From: Chryseobacterium camelliae
GTDB lineage: Bacteria; Bacteroidota; Bacteroidia; Flavobacteriales; Weeksellaceae
Direction of reading: 5' to 3'
DNA: 64,000 nucleotides
Assembly: GCF_027920545.1 (NCBI RefSeq)
Contig: NZ_CP115859.1
Location: 1,916,001-1,980,000 of the forward strand
Below are positions 49,371 through 59,946 of the stretch, one piece after another. A model generated the notes under the pieces. The model saw only the letters and a list, made by a program, of their open reading frames with translations, did not search any database and was not told the origin of the DNA. The position numbers were made by a program, and so were the translations under genes. Position 1 is the stretch's first letter, and each line of letters begins with the position of its first letter.

Positions 49371-51999
49371 CTTTTTTCTTAAACACATTTTTCAAAAACC
49401 CTTTTTTCTCTTTATGCGGAGGAGCTTCTTTTTGTTTTTGTTCTTTTGAATTTTTAACTTCCTGCTTCAATTCATTGACAGAGTGCTTCATATCTTTAAC
49501 TGCAGAAACGGTTTTTTTTACTTTTGCTTCGGTCTTATCAGCATTTTTACCTAGTAAAGTTTTCTTTAACCCATCTTCTATCCCTCTCCAGAAAAGATTG
49601 AAGAATGATTTTGTAGGATCTCTCGCCACATTTTCAACAGCCACTTCTTCCGGGAACTTTCCGGAATCGGACTTGATAAATAAATTGGCAACTGCGGTAA
49701 GAACTCCTTTTTTTTCATGATTATGTTTATCCAAAATCGCAATTTTAAGGCCCTTGTGCTTTAAATTAAAAGTTCCGCTGATCTCTTTAGGATTCCCTTT
49801 AAAATTAAAAAGCATCTCCTGAATGGTTCCGGAAGTTGCGGTTACATGTAAATAAGGTCTGATAAAAGGATTTATCCCCTGAACCGGAAGACTGGTCGTT
49901 CTTCCTGAAATAGAAAAAACATCATTCGGATTTGCGACATCAAAATTCCAGTTGACAGCCAATGGTGAAAGATTCATAAATGAACAATTGATCTTAATAT
50001 CTACCCGTGATGATTTTCCTTTTGCTTTTGCCGAATTCAGATTTTTAACATTCATATTAAAATTGCTGAAAGTAAGCTTTCCGGGACCTGCACTTTCGGG
50101 AGTATCTTCTTCATACACCAAAATTGAATTCTTTACATCCAGATTATTGACCCGCATCGGAAATTTTATAGATCGGAGCATTTTAGAATACAACGCTTTT
50201 TCTTTGGGATCATCTTTCGGTATTTTACTTCTGAAAATATTGGCATCTGCAGACTGAATAATCACATTAGATGCATTGATGAACTTATTCTTTGAAAACA
50301 ATTCCCAACTTCCGTTCGCCAAAATTTGCGTTGCCTTTATGTCATACAAATCTCTTTCCACCGGAATCATTTTGATAAACTGACCTCTGGAAACCAAAGG
50401 TTTCATAACAAAATGATCGATCTTAACTTTATCATCCCCGAACTCGACATTAGCAACAGTCATGTTATAAAACTTGGTTTTATAAGCAAAATTCTTCGTT
50501 GAAATGGCATATTTTTTTACATTAAACGCCAATCCTGAACCATCAGCTTTTTGTTTGATTTCCAATTGGTTTAAAGAAGCGTTCAGATTATTGAATTTTA
50601 AAGGCTGATTTCCTTTTTCATACACGATATTTGAATTCTTTAAGGTTACCTTTTTTACCGCAAGAGGAAACTGAATTCCTTTTATATCAGTTTTTTTTTG
50701 CCCAGTTTTTTCCTGTGCCTTAACGAATCCACTGACGCGATCAATCAATATCTCATTGACATCAAGGTTTAATTTTCTATCAACAAGCTCCCATTTATTC
50801 ATTGTAAAAGCAACCTGATTTACTTTCAAATTTGTAGCAGCTTTAGAAGATGTAATTGCAAGATTTCTAAATGTGCCTTGTTTAGGATCCAATCCAAAAC
50901 TTTCACAAATAATATTTTCCGTATTAGAATAAGCAACAGCTCTTCCGGTAACATTAAAATCTTTGTACCGTACAGGAATCATTTCTTCCGAAGTTTCTTT
51001 GCTGAACTCCAATTGTGACACATTAAGGTTCAGTTCTTTGGCAGAAAAAAGCTTGTTTCCGTCAGGTTTTAAAATTTGAACGGTTGCATTTTCCAGCTTG
51101 ATTCCGTTAAGATTAACGTCAAAATTAATTCGTTTTTTAGGGTTTACTTTTGTCGCATTGGCTGTATAAATAATCAAATTAGGATCATGAAAAAAAGCTT
51201 GAGAAAGCGAGATGGCATTCTTTTTTAAAACAACATCTTTAAACTCCATTTTAGGAATACTGAACTGAAAAAGTTGTTTTTTCTGAGGATAATTTTGTTT
51301 AAACTGATCAAATGTAATTACTGGATCCAGTCTGAATTTTTCGACGGTCATTTGCCCGTTTGATGTGGTGATCTTCCCTATTTTCAGGGCATAAATAGTA
51401 TCCGGCTGAAAGAAAAAATCTGTTCCTTTGATACTATAACGGTCAAACACAACGGGAAGTTTATTTTCAACGGATTCTTCTGTCATTTGCAGGTTTTCAA
51501 CATACAAATCCAGTTGATTTATTTTTAAAAACGGCTGTTTTGTATGCCTGAAAATAGTAATTGTTCCTTTATTAATCCTTATATTTTCAAATACAACCGG
51601 GTTTTTCTTTTTGCCGGTCCTTTTATCAATCGGCTTAGCCAGAATAATATTAAGATTAGGCTTTCCCAATAAAAGATCTGTGGAACTTATTCTTTTGTTA
51701 AAAACAGCATCAAAAATTCCAAAACGGCTTATTTTTAAAGTATCAACGGTTCCCTGAATTCCTATAACTTCAGTGTTTTGGGGATTTTTATTGTTCACCG
51801 TTATTCCCGTTACAAAAATATTCCCGGTGGTAAGATCCACGTCTAATATTTTATACGTAACCTTATAATCCGTATTTTTTTTGATATAACCGGGAAGCTT
51901 GTTTTTAAGCCAGAAATTAAACCCGAAGTTAGCGAGCAAAACAATCCCAAGTAGTATTGCTGTTGTGATCAGAAACTTTTTTACCCAGGATTTTTTCAT
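49351..51999 (-). CDS. AsmA-like envelope protein
   Basis: Protein of 882 residues with an N-terminal membrane anchor (FLITTAILLGIVLLANFGFNFWL) and a very long strand-rich body of repeated ~100-residue units of the type NINIIL..KG.ITIF. The later region VNWNFDVANPNDVFSISGRTTSLPVQGINPFIRPYLHVTATSGTIQEMLFNFKG resembles AsmA C-terminal repeats. The C-terminal ~70 residues are a Lys/Glu-rich tail. AsmA-type proteins bridge the periplasm and are linked to phospholipid transport. The homology is by pattern and the exact subfamily (AsmA, DUF748) is not certain. Confidence 0.82.
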   Translation of the reverse strand: MKKSWVKKFLITTAILLGIVLLANFGFNFWLKNKLPGYIKKNTDYKVTYKILDVDLTTGNIFVTGITVNNKNPQNTEVIGIQGTVDTLKISRFGIFDAVFNKRISSTDLLLGKPNLNIILAKPIDKRTGKKKNPVVFENIRINKGTITIFRHTKQPFLKINQLDLYVENLQMTEESVENKLPVVFDRYSIKGTDFFFQPDTIYALKIGKITTSNGQMTVEKFRLDPVITFDQFKQNYPQKKQLFQFSIPKMEFKDVVLKKNAISLSQAFFHDPNLIIYTANATKVNPKKRINFDVNLNGIKLENATVQILKPDGNKLFSAKELNLNVSQLEFSKETSEEMIPVRYKDFNVTGRAVAYSNTENIICESFGLDPKQGTFRNLAITSSKAATNLKVNQVAFTMNKWELVDRKLNLDVNEILIDRVSGFVKAQEKTGQKKTDIKGIQFPLAVKKVTLKNSNIVYEKGNQPLKFNNLNASLNQLEIKQKADGSGLAFNVKKYAISTKNFAYKTKFYNMTVANVEFGDDKVKIDHFVMKPLVSRGQFIKMIPVERDLYDIKATQILANGSWELFSKNKFINASNVIIQSADANIFRSKIPKDDPKEKALYSKMLRSIKFPMRVNNLDVKNSILVYEEDTPESAGPGKLTFSNFNMNVKNLNSAKAKGKSSRVDIKINCSFMNLSPLAVNWNFDVANPNDVFSISGRTTSLPVQGINPFIRPYLHVTATSGTIQEMLFNFKGNPKEISGTFNLKHKGLKIAILDKHNHEKKGVLTAVANLFIKSDSGKFPEEVAVENVARDPTKSFFNLFWRGIEDGLKKTLLGKNADKTEAKVKKTVSAVKDMKHSVNELKQEVKNSKEQKQKEAPPHKEKKGFLKNVFKKKETPETE

Positions 52000-52029
52000 A
52001 ATTGTGATTTGGTTTATGTTACATTAACT

Positions 52030-52827
52030 TCAATTCCTCACATGCAACTCTATTACATAGCCTTCATGCCCTCTTACATTAATAAAATTCCCTCCTTCAA
52101 AACCAAGGTACTGTCCTTTAATTCCGGTCAGTTTTCCTGTGAACTCCGGTTTTTTATCCAAAGTAAATGAACTTACTTTTCCGGGGTTTTCAAAAGGATA
52201 ATCGAACCTCCAAAGCTCTTCTCCCTCACTGTAGAATTTTTGAAAGTCTTCAGGAAAATATTCTTTTATCTTTTGCTGAAAATCTGCTAAATCTATTTCA
52301 TCTTCAAAATCATCCTGAAGCATTTTTCTCCAGTTGGTTTTATCTGGAAGATGCTCTTTTAAAGCAACTTCTATCATTCCGGCTTCATAGCGGTTTTCCG
52401 TTCTTGCAATAGGAAGTGCAAAAGTTGCGCCCTGATCGATCCATCTCGTAGGAATTTGCGTATTTCGGGTTACGCCTACTTTCACATCCCCTGTATAAGC
52501 TAAATATACGGTGTGCGGCTGCAGCTGTATTTCTTTTTCAATCTCCAGGTCACGTTCTGCAATTCCCAAATGCGCTGTTGAAAGCTCCGGACGAATGATT
52601 GTATCGCTTGCGTAAGGACTTTCAAAAAAACAGCTTTTGCAAAACCCCATTCTGTAGATTGCCTTATTTTCACCGCAATTGACACATTGAAAGCCTGTAT
52701 GTTTTATCGTGAGTTCTTTACCCAGCAATTCGTTCATATGAATCAAATCACCGGAAAGATTAAGATAATATTGAATCGGCTCATCATTGAAGCTCGTCAT
52801 TTTTAAAATTTGCCCTTGAAACTGCAT
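52030..52827 (-). CDS. DUF2797 family zinc-ribbon protein
   Basis: Protein of 265 residues. Two CxxC knuckles (Cys48/51 and 63/66, in QCVNCGENKAIYRMGFCKSC) form a zinc ribbon, followed by the DUF2797 core HTVYLAYTGDVKVGVTRNTQIPTRWIDQGATFALPIARTENRYEAGMIEVALKEHLPDKTNWRKML. That core is GIY-YIG-like in layout. The function is unknown, and the length and order are normal for the family. It is a single gene divergent from the epimerase. Confidence 0.92.
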   Translation of the reverse strand: MQFQGQILKMTSFNDEPIQYYLNLSGDLIHMNELLGKELTIKHTGFQCVNCGENKAIYRMGFCKSCFFESPYASDTIIRPELSTAHLGIAERDLEIEKEIQLQPHTVYLAYTGDVKVGVTRNTQIPTRWIDQGATFALPIARTENRYEAGMIEVALKEHLPDKTNWRKMLQDDFEDEIDLADFQQKIKEYFPEDFQKFYSEGEELWRFDYPFENPGKVSSFTLDKKPEFTGKLTGIKGQYLGFEGGNFINVRGHEGYVIELHVRN

Positions 52828-52891
52828 AATATTTAATAGTATTACTTTTTTAAGTAAATTTAATGATTTAAAATTTGAAAACTTAAATTTA

Positions 52892-52899
52892 TAGTTTTG
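52892..52899 (+). promoter_or_regulatory. Candidate -7 element of the epimerase gene
   Basis: TAGTTTTG (TAnnTTTG), 19 bases before the ATG. The only TTTG upstream (52874-52877) is spaced too closely (14 bases) to be a standard -33. Confidence 0.45.
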
Positions 52900-52918
52900 T
52901 AAAAGTAAAAAAACGCAA

Positions 52919-53950
52919 ATGAATTATCTTGTTACAGGAGGAAGTGGTTTTATTGGTTCTCATTTAGTTGAACGATTATTAAAAAATGGACATTCTGTCA
53001 TAAACATTGACAACTTCGATGATTTTTACGATTATAAAATAAAAATCAGGAATACTTTAGAATCTATTGGCAATAATTCTGATTTCAAGTTTTCGGATAA
53101 GGAAAGTGATTTAATAAAGCTAGCATCCATCGTCGAATCCTCTAATTACAAGATGTATATTGAGGATATCCGTAATAAAGAGGCTTTAAAAACCATATTT
53201 AAAGACCATTCTGTTGATCTTATCATTCATTTAGCTGCATTAGCCGGAGTTCGCCCATCCATCGAAAGACCGTTGGAATATGAAGAAGTGAACATTAAAG
53301 GAACTATGAACCTTTGGGAGCTTTCTAAAGAATTCCATATCACTAAATTCATTAATGCCTCTTCATCAAGCGTTTACGGAAATAACGAGAAAACTCCTTT
53401 TGCAGAAACCGACAATGTAAACAACCCGATTTCTCCTTATGCTGCTACAAAAAGATGTGTAGAGGTTCTCGGGCATGTCTATCATAACTTATATAAAATA
53501 GACTGTATTCATCTTCGTTTTTTCACAGTTTACGGACCAAGGCAAAGACCGGATCTTGCTATTTACAAATTTACAAAACTCATTGTAGAAGGAAATGAAA
53601 TCCCTTTTTACGGAGAAGGAAATACATCAAGAGATTATACTTATATCGACGATATTATAGACGGAATTACAAAATCTGTCAATTATATAGAAAACAATTC
53701 AAACGTCTATGAAATCATCAATCTTGGAGAAAATGAAGTGATTAGTTTAAACGAGATGCTTTCTACTTTAGAAAATATTCTTAAAAAATCTGCCATCAAA
53801 AAAAATCTGCCAATGCAGCCCGGCGATGTCCTCAAAACATGCGCCGATATTACCAAAGCTAAGACATTAATCGGCTATAAACCTGACACCAACTTCCAAA
53901 ATGGCATAAAAAAATTTGTGGAATGGTTTTTGAGAAATGACATCCCGTAA
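52919..53950 (+). CDS. NAD-dependent sugar-nucleotide epimerase (UDP-glucuronate 4-epimerase-like)
   Basis: Protein of 343 residues, extended short-chain dehydrogenase/reductase. The Rossmann motif TGGSGFIGSH (residues 6-15) binds NAD. LAALAGVRPSIERPLEYEEVNIKGTMNLWEL, ASSSSVYGNN with the catalytic Ser, and SPYAATKR with the YxxxK pair follow. FTVYGPRQRPDLAIYKF is typical of UDP-glucuronate epimerases. It probably supplies a nucleotide sugar for capsule or LPS, but no glycan cluster is adjacent. The sugar specificity is inferred from motif resemblance. Confidence 0.9.
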   Translation: MNYLVTGGSGFIGSHLVERLLKNGHSVINIDNFDDFYDYKIKIRNTLESIGNNSDFKFSDKESDLIKLASIVESSNYKMYIEDIRNKEALKTIFKDHSVDLIIHLAALAGVRPSIERPLEYEEVNIKGTMNLWELSKEFHITKFINASSSSVYGNNEKTPFAETDNVNNPISPYAATKRCVEVLGHVYHNLYKIDCIHLRFFTVYGPRQRPDLAIYKFTKLIVEGNEIPFYGEGNTSRDYTYIDDIIDGITKSVNYIENNSNVYEIINLGENEVISLNEMLSTLENILKKSAIKKNLPMQPGDVLKTCADITKAKTLIGYKPDTNFQNGIKKFVEWFLRNDIP

Positions 53951-54058
53951 GTCTTCAATAAGGATTGCCAAGCAGTCTATACAAAGGAGAATGAACAAAA
54001 ATTAATAAAAAGAGTTGAAAATCAAGTATAAAAAAGCATATAATATAAGCTATTTTTA

Positions 54059-54066
54059 TACTTTTG
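54059..54066 (+). promoter_or_regulatory. Candidate -7 element of the DUF2795 gene
   Basis: TACTTTTG, 17 bases before the ATG. No clear -33 partner. Confidence 0.45.
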
Positions 54067-54083
54067 CAAAAAATTAGAAAATT

Positions 54084-54305
54084 ATGTACTGGACATTAGA
54101 ATTAGCTTCTTACTTAAGTGACGCACCTTGGCCGATGACAAAGGCAGAACTTATCGACTACGCAATCAGAACTGGTGCACCGATGGAAGTAGTGGAAAAT
54201 CTTCAGGCGATCGAAGATGAGGGGGAAATTTATGACGCAATCGACGAGATCTGGAGCGATTATCCTACGGACGAAGATTATCTTTGGAACGAAGACGAAT
54301 ATTAA
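54084..54305 (+). CDS. DUF2795 family protein
   Basis: Protein of 73 residues, strongly acidic. The core LELASYLSDAPWPMTKAELIDYAIRTGAPMEVVENLQAI with GEIYDAIDEIW is the DUF2795 signature. The function is unknown. It lies 122 bases before secA, with a terminator in between. Confidence 0.9.
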   Translation: MYWTLELASYLSDAPWPMTKAELIDYAIRTGAPMEVVENLQAIEDEGEIYDAIDEIWSDYPTDEDYLWNEDEY

Positions 54306-54316
54306 TTAAAGCATTG

Positions 54317-54345
54317 AGCTTTAAGCATAGCTTAGAGCTTTTTTG
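54317..54345 (+). terminator. Terminator after the DUF2795 gene
   Basis: AGCTTTAAGC pairs with GCTTAGAGCT (one wobble) around an ATA loop, followed by T6. Confidence 0.8.
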
Positions 54346-54427
54346 CCCTTTTTTAAATATCAATTTTGCACGATAAGTGTTATTAAAACGCTTAAAGTAT
54401 ATCGCTTTAAGCATAAAGTAAAAATTT

Positions 54428-57400
54428 ATGAGTTTTTTAAACAAAGTTCTAAAAGGGTTTTTGGGAGACAAAAAAGCGCAGGACCTAAAAGAAGTAAAAA
54501 AAGTTGTAACAAAAATCAAAGCTGTTGAACCATCCATTCAGCAATTATCTGACGATGGCTTAAGAGAGAAGACTGCTGAGTTTAAAGAGAATATTAAATC
54601 TGCAACCAGCAAAATCACAGCTCAGATAGAACAGATTCAAGAGCAGATAAAAAATTCAACCAACGTTGATGAAAAAGAAGCTCTTTTTTCAAAGATTGAG
54701 ACTCTAAAGAAAGAATCATACGAAATTGAAGAAAAAGTTCTAAGCCAAATTCTGCCTGAAGCTTTTGCTTTGGTAAAAGAAACCGCAAGAAGATGGGCTC
54801 AGAATGGAGAGATCCGCGTAACAGCTTCTGACTGGGACAGACAATTGGCTGCTGCAGGTAAAGATTTCATAGAAATTCAGGGGGATCAGGCAGTTTGGAA
54901 AAACTCATGGGACGCTGCCGGAACGCCAGTAAACTGGGATATGGTACATTACGATGTTCAGTTTATCGGAGGGGTTATTCTTCACAGCGGTAAAATTGCC
55001 GAAATGGCAACCGGAGAAGGTAAAACTTTGGTAGGAACATTACCTATTTTCTTAAATGCTCTTCCTGCAAGAGGGGTTCACGTAGTAACGGTGAACGACT
55101 ATCTTGCGAAAAGAGACTCGGCTTGGATGGGGCCATTATACCAATTCCACGGAATGTCGATCGACTGTATCGACAACCACCAACCGAACTCAGACGGAAG
55201 AAGAAAAGCATACAATTCAGATATTACTTACGGAACCAATAACGAATTTGGCTTCGATTATCTGAGAGACAACATGGTAACTTCACCTTCAGAACTGGTA
55301 CAAAGAGAATTAAACTTTGCTATTGTCGACGAGGTTGACTCTGTTTTAGTAGATGATGCAAGAACACCTTTAATTATTTCCGGTCCGGTTCCGCAAGGAG
55401 ACAGACAGGAATTTGATGTTCTTAAACCTTCTATCGACAGAATTGTTGAAGTTCAGAAAAAAACAGTTTCCACCATTTTTAATGAAGCGAAAAAACTAAT
55501 CGCGGCAGGAAACACAAAAGAAGGAGGATTTAAACTGCTTCAGGCTTACAGAGGTCTTCCTAAAAACAGACAATTAATCAAATTCTTATCGGAAAGCGGA
55601 AACCGTGCATTGCTTCAGAAAGTTGAGGCTCAATATATGCAGGACAACAACCGTGATATGCCGATTGTAGATAAAGATCTATACTTCGTAATTGAAGAAA
55701 AGAACAATCAGGTTGATTTAACGGACAAAGGTGTTGAATACATGTCTCAAGGAAACTCTGATGCTAATTTCTTCGTTCTTCCTGATATCGGGACTGAAAT
55801 TGCCGAACTTGAAGCTAAAAATTTATCGAAAGAAGAAGAATTCGAAGCTAAAGAAAGACTTTTCGCTGATTTTGCTGAAAAATCTGAAAGAGTTCACACA
55901 ATGAGTCAATTGCTTAAAGCCTACACATTATTTGAAAAAGATGATGAATACGTAGTTATTGACGGTGAAGTAAAAATCGTTGACGAGCAGACAGGTCGTA
56001 TCATGGAAGGGAGACGTTATTCAGACGGTCTTCACCAGGCAATCGAAGCGAAAGAAAACGTAAAAATCGAGGCGGCAACCCAGACGTTTGCAACCGTTAC
56101 CCTTCAGAACTATTTCCGTATGTACAACAAACTTGCGGGGATGACAGGTACTGCTGAAACGGAAGCGGGTGAGCTTTGGGAAATTTACAAATTAGACGTT
56201 GTGGTAATTCCTACCAACCGTCCGATTTTGAGACATGACAGACAAGATTTAGTTTACAAGACTAACAGAGAAAAATATAACGCTGTAATTGAAGAAGTAG
56301 AAAAATTAACGGCTGCAGGAAGACCTGTTCTTGTAGGGACAACTTCAGTTGAAATTTCTCAATTATTATCAAAAGCTCTTCAATTAAGAAAAATTCCTCA
56401 TCAGGTTCTTAACGCGAAACTTCACAAAAAAGAAGCGGAAATCGTTGCTGAAGCTGGTAGACCGGGAGTTGTAACGATTGCCACCAACATGGCGGGTCGT
56501 GGTACCGATATTAAGTTAACGAAAGAAGTAAAAGACGCAGGAGGTTTAGCTATTATCGGAACAGAAAGACACGATTCAAGACGTGTTGACAGACAGTTGA
56601 GAGGTAGAGCGGGACGTCAGGGAGATCCGGGAAGCTCTCAGTTCTACGTGTCTTTAGAAGACAACCTGATGCGTCTGTTCGGTTCTGAAAGAATTGCCAA
56701 AATGATGGACAGAATGGGCCATAAGGATGGTGAAGTTATTCAGCATTCCATGATTTCCAAATCTATCGAAAGAGCTCAGAAAAAAGTAGAAGAAAATAAC
56801 TTCGGAACAAGAAAGAGGCTTCTTGAGTATGACGACGTAATGAACAAACAACGTGACGTAATCTATAAGAGAAGAAAGAACGCTCTATTCGGAGATCACC
56901 TGAAGTATGATATTACGAATATGATCTTTGATGTGGCTAATTCTATCGTTGCGAAAGGAAAAGCTAATGGAAGCTTTAAAGATTTCGAATATGAAATCAT
57001 CAAGACTTTCACAATGGAATCTCCGGTTTCTGAGAGTGATTTCAAGAGTAAAAACATTCAGGATTTAACGAATATTTTATTCAAGGCTGCTCAGGAAGAT
57101 TATCAGATGAAACTGAACTTATTGAAAGAAAAATCATTCCCTATTATTGAGAATGTTTATCAGAATCAGGGTTCAATGTTTAAAATGATTCAGGTTCCTT
57201 TCACAGACGGTCACAAAACAATGACCATCGTAGCAGATCTTAAGGAAGCTTACGAAACGCAGTGTGAAAGTTTGGTTAATGATTTTGAAAAGAACATCAC
57301 TTTATCGATCATCGACGAAAACTGGAAGCTTCACCTTCGTGAAATGGATGATTTAAGAAGATCTTCTCAGGGAGCTGTTTATGAGCAAAAAGATCCGCTT

Positions 57401-57502
57401 GTTATTTACAAACAGGAATCTTTCCACTTATTCAGTGAAATGATCGACAAATTAAATAAAGAAATTATTTCTTTCTTATATAAAGGAGAAATTCCGGCAT
57501 AA
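54428..57502 (+). CDS. secA: Preprotein translocase ATPase SecA
   Basis: Protein of 1024 residues, the motor that drives unfolded preproteins through SecYEG. Seen: Walker [23 protein letters not shown], Walker B and DEVD region [61 protein letters not shown] and the C-terminal [18 protein letters not shown] helical scaffold. A ~110-residue N-terminal extension and insertion, typical of Bacteroidota SecA, precede the nucleotide-binding domain. The C-terminus lacks the zinc-binding SEC-C tail. Confidence 0.98.
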   Translation: MSFLNKVLKGFLGDKKAQDLKEVKKVVTKIKAVEPSIQQLSDDGLREKTAEFKENIKSATSKITAQIEQIQEQIKNSTNVDEKEALFSKIETLKKESYEIEEKVLSQILPEAFALVKETARRWAQNGEIRVTASDWDRQLAAAGKDFIEIQGDQAVWKNSWDAAGTPVNWDMVHYDVQFIGGVILHSGKIAEMATGEGKTLVGTLPIFLNALPARGVHVVTVNDYLAKRDSAWMGPLYQFHGMSIDCIDNHQPNSDGRRKAYNSDITYGTNNEFGFDYLRDNMVTSPSELVQRELNFAIVDEVDSVLVDDARTPLIISGPVPQGDRQEFDVLKPSIDRIVEVQKKTVSTIFNEAKKLIAAGNTKEGGFKLLQAYRGLPKNRQLIKFLSESGNRALLQKVEAQYMQDNNRDMPIVDKDLYFVIEEKNNQVDLTDKGVEYMSQGNSDANFFVLPDIGTEIAELEAKNLSKEEEFEAKERLFADFAEKSERVHTMSQLLKAYTLFEKDDEYVVIDGEVKIVDEQTGRIMEGRRYSDGLHQAIEAKENVKIEAATQTFATVTLQNYFRMYNKLAGMTGTAETEAGELWEIYKLDVVVIPTNRPILRHDRQDLVYKTNREKYNAVIEEVEKLTAAGRPVLVGTTSVEISQLLSKALQLRKIPHQVLNAKLHKKEAEIVAEAGRPGVVTIATNMAGRGTDIKLTKEVKDAGGLAIIGTERHDSRRVDRQLRGRAGRQGDPGSSQFYVSLEDNLMRLFGSERIAKMMDRMGHKDGEVIQHSMISKSIERAQKKVEENNFGTRKRLLEYDDVMNKQRDVIYKRRKNALFGDHLKYDITNMIFDVANSIVAKGKANGSFKDFEYEIIKTFTMESPVSESDFKSKNIQDLTNILFKAAQEDYQMKLNLLKEKSFPIIENVYQNQGSMFKMIQVPFTDGHKTMTIVADLKEAYETQCESLVNDFEKNITLSIIDENWKLHLREMDDLRRSSQGAVYEQKDPLVIYKQESFHLFSEMIDKLNKEIISFLYKGEIPA

Positions 57503-57526
57503 GGAAATAACTAATTCACAATACAG

Positions 57527-57560
57527 AAACCGCATCAACACAGTTTGTTGCGGTTTTTTG
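57527..57560 (+). terminator. Terminator of secA
   Basis: AAACCGCA (57527-57534) pairs with TGCGGTTT (57549-57556), followed by T residues. An alternative inner pairing of CAACA with TGTTG is possible. Confidence 0.85.
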
Positions 57561-57628
57561 TTATTTATTGTATACTAATTTTATGATAAATATCAACACT
57601 GTAATTTATTTAGAATAATTAAAAACAA

Positions 57629-57636
57629 TATATTTG
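57629..57636 (+). promoter_or_regulatory. Candidate -7 element of the first TonB-receptor gene
   Basis: TATATTTG followed by CAG, 17 bases before the ATG. The upstream stretch TTTAGAATAATTAAAA (57609-57624) is AT-rich and partly symmetrical and might be a Fur-type site, but the match is poor. Confidence 0.5.
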
Positions 57637-57653
57637 CAGAAAATTTTTGTTTC

Positions 57654-59894
57654 ATGAAAAATGTACTGATCTGTGCCTCTTTGTTGGGTTCTGTGCTAAG
57701 TTTTGCACAGGAAAAAAAAGATTCTACAAATACTAAAAAAATAGAAGAAGTAATTGTAAATGCAGTTCTGAAAAAAGATTCAGAATATACCAACAAAATG
57801 CCCTTAAAGGCTATTGAAAATCCGCAGCTATTTTCTACAGTTGACAAGATATTTTTCGAAAATCAAATGATTTATTCAGTAGATGATGCATACAGAAATG
57901 TAACCGGGATTCAAAAAATGTGGAGTGCAACAAACAGAGCCGGAGATGGAGGGGCTTATATTGCCTTGAGAGGTTTTGTATCTAACAATTCTTTAAGAAA
58001 TGGTTTAGTAGCTCCAGTAACGACATCCATTGATGCTGTAAACGTAGAAAAACTTGAAGTATTAAAAGGTCCTTCAGCAACGTTATACGGAAGTAATGTA
58101 ACATCGTATGGTGGAGCAGTAAATAGAGTCACCAAAAAACCATACGATAAATTTGGAGGAAATATTTCCTTAACAGGAGGAAGTTATAACTACTACAGAG
58201 CACAAGCTGATGTAAATGCTCCCCTTACAAAAGATAATAAACTAATGTTCCGTGTAAATACGGCATATACCAATACTGGAACTTTCCAAAAAGCAGATGC
58301 AAAAAATACCTATTTTGCTTTTACACCGTCTTTGCTTTATAAAGTAAATGAAAAACTGGATATCAGTTTGGAGTACGAGATGTTCGATACAAGAGCAACT
58401 CCTGAGCAATCATTCTTCTATTTATCAAAAGCTACAACGGGGGTAGATAATGCAAAAGATTTAGAAAAGTTAGGATTGGATTACAAACAGTCTTATTATG
58501 GTGATGGCATGTACACGACCGCAAAAGTTAGAAATCTTTTTGGACAGGTTAATTATAAGATCAATGATCATATACGCTCTTCAACAAATGTGAGTACTGC
58601 ATATACATTTTCAAATGGATATAATCCTTATTTCTCAGCGTCTTTAAATCCATCAGACAACCAAGTTTATGTAAGCAGAGCCGATCAATCAACAGATAAC
58701 AGTAAAAAGACATATTTCCAGATTCAACAGAATTTTAATTTCGATTATAAATTCGGTAACAATATGCGTAATAGAACTGTAGTTGGTTTTGATTACATGA
58801 AAATTAAAAACAGATTATATTATAAATATTACTCTCTAGGGTTTATTGATACGGTTCCTGCAAATGGTTACGATTATGCTGGGACATTCAATTCTAATAC
58901 TTTAGCAAATTTGTATCAAAATCCAAATAATGTGAGTACCTACGACCAGGTTGATGATCAGAATACATATAGTGCCTACATTGCAAACGTATTTACACCT
59001 GTTTCTGGTCTTAATATTATGGCAGCTGTACGTTATGAAAGTAATGATTTTAAAGGAGGGTATATATGGATGAAGGACAATCCTTTGCCTGCATATAATC
59101 AATCAGCTCTTTCTCCTAAATTTGGTGTTGTTTACGAAATTATTAAAGATAAATTCTCTGTTTTTGGGAATTACCAGAACAGCTTCAAGAGCAATGGTTA
59201 TTATACTTCAGATAACAAAAATACTCAAAGCCTATCGGATCCTGAAAGAGCCAACCAATTTGAAGGAGGTTTTAAAGGTAGCCTATTTAAAGGTAGAGTA
59301 AACGCTACTTTGAGCTATTACAACATAAATGTAAAAAATACTATTCTACCTACAACAGAACCCGTTTTGGATGGTAATGGAACCCCTATTCCGCTTTCAT
59401 TTGTTCAAGACCAGGCAGGAAAACTGACAAGTAAAGGTGTTGAGTTAGAAGTTAATGCTTATTTGGTAAAAGGCTTATCCCTTGTTGGAGGAGTAAGTTA
59501 TAATGAATCAAAATACATTAAATCAGCTCCAGAAACACAAGGCAGAAGACCCGGAACAGCTGGTTCACCCTGGTTAGCAAGTCTTTATGCAAGTTATCAG
59601 ATTCTTGATGGTAACTTAAAAGGTTTAGGCTTTGGTATTGGTGGAAATTATGCAAATGATCATAGAGAGATTAATAATAATATTTTAGATTCAAATAACA
59701 ATGTTATTGGTGAAAGTATTTTCATTCTTCCAAAATATCTTGTACTAAATGCTAGTGCGTTCTACGACACAAAGAAGTTTAGAATAGGTGTAAAAGTTGA
59801 CAACTTTACCAATCAACATTATTGGGTAGGCTTCACAACTGCAAATCCTCAGCAACTAATAAATGCCTTAGGAAGTATTACTTACAAATTTTAA
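57654..59894 (+). CDS. TonB-dependent siderophore receptor (FhuA/FecA-like)
   Basis: Protein of 746 residues with a signal peptide ending LGSVLSFAQ. The plug domain carries VDDAYRNVTGIQ, AYIALRGFVSNNSLRNG and the VEKLEVLKGPSATLYGSNVTSYGGAVNRVTKKP signature of ferrichrome-type siderophore receptors. The 22-strand barrel ends ALGSITYKF with the terminal aromatic. There is no N-terminal carboxypeptidase-like or signalling extension. It imports an Fe(III)-siderophore with TonB-ExbBD energy; the ligand is unknown. It is followed after 52 bases by a PepSY protein and then a second receptor. Confidence 0.93.
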   Translation: MKNVLICASLLGSVLSFAQEKKDSTNTKKIEEVIVNAVLKKDSEYTNKMPLKAIENPQLFSTVDKIFFENQMIYSVDDAYRNVTGIQKMWSATNRAGDGGAYIALRGFVSNNSLRNGLVAPVTTSIDAVNVEKLEVLKGPSATLYGSNVTSYGGAVNRVTKKPYDKFGGNISLTGGSYNYYRAQADVNAPLTKDNKLMFRVNTAYTNTGTFQKADAKNTYFAFTPSLLYKVNEKLDISLEYEMFDTRATPEQSFFYLSKATTGVDNAKDLEKLGLDYKQSYYGDGMYTTAKVRNLFGQVNYKINDHIRSSTNVSTAYTFSNGYNPYFSASLNPSDNQVYVSRADQSTDNSKKTYFQIQQNFNFDYKFGNNMRNRTVVGFDYMKIKNRLYYKYYSLGFIDTVPANGYDYAGTFNSNTLANLYQNPNNVSTYDQVDDQNTYSAYIANVFTPVSGLNIMAAVRYESNDFKGGYIWMKDNPLPAYNQSALSPKFGVVYEIIKDKFSVFGNYQNSFKSNGYYTSDNKNTQSLSDPERANQFEGGFKGSLFKGRVNATLSYYNINVKNTILPTTEPVLDGNGTPIPLSFVQDQAGKLTSKGVELEVNAYLVKGLSLVGGVSYNESKYIKSAPETQGRRPGTAGSPWLASLYASYQILDGNLKGLGFGIGGNYANDHREINNNILDSNNNVIGESIFILPKYLVLNASAFYDTKKFRIGVKVDNFTNQHYWVGFTTANPQQLINALGSITYKF

Positions 59895-59911
59895 TCATTA
59901 AAATACAATTG

Positions 59912-59944
59912 CTATTCCTGAAAACTCGGGGATAGTTTTCTTTT
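59912..59944 (+). terminator. Weak stem-loop between the receptor and the PepSY gene
   Basis: CTATTCC pairs with GGGATAG (one wobble) around a 10-base loop, then TTTTCTTTT. It ends next to the PepSY start codon and may reduce, without blocking, read-through. Confidence 0.45.
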
Positions 59945-59946
59945 AA

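Noticed and set aside
54265..54537. 90-residue minus-strand frame across the secA upstream region
   Set aside because: It covers the end of the DUF2795 gene, a terminator and the start of secA on the other strand, with no independent support.
57609..57624. Possible Fur box before the first TonB receptor
   Set aside because: Only a partial, AT-rich half-match; AT-rich DNA gives such matches by chance, so it is not listed as a site.
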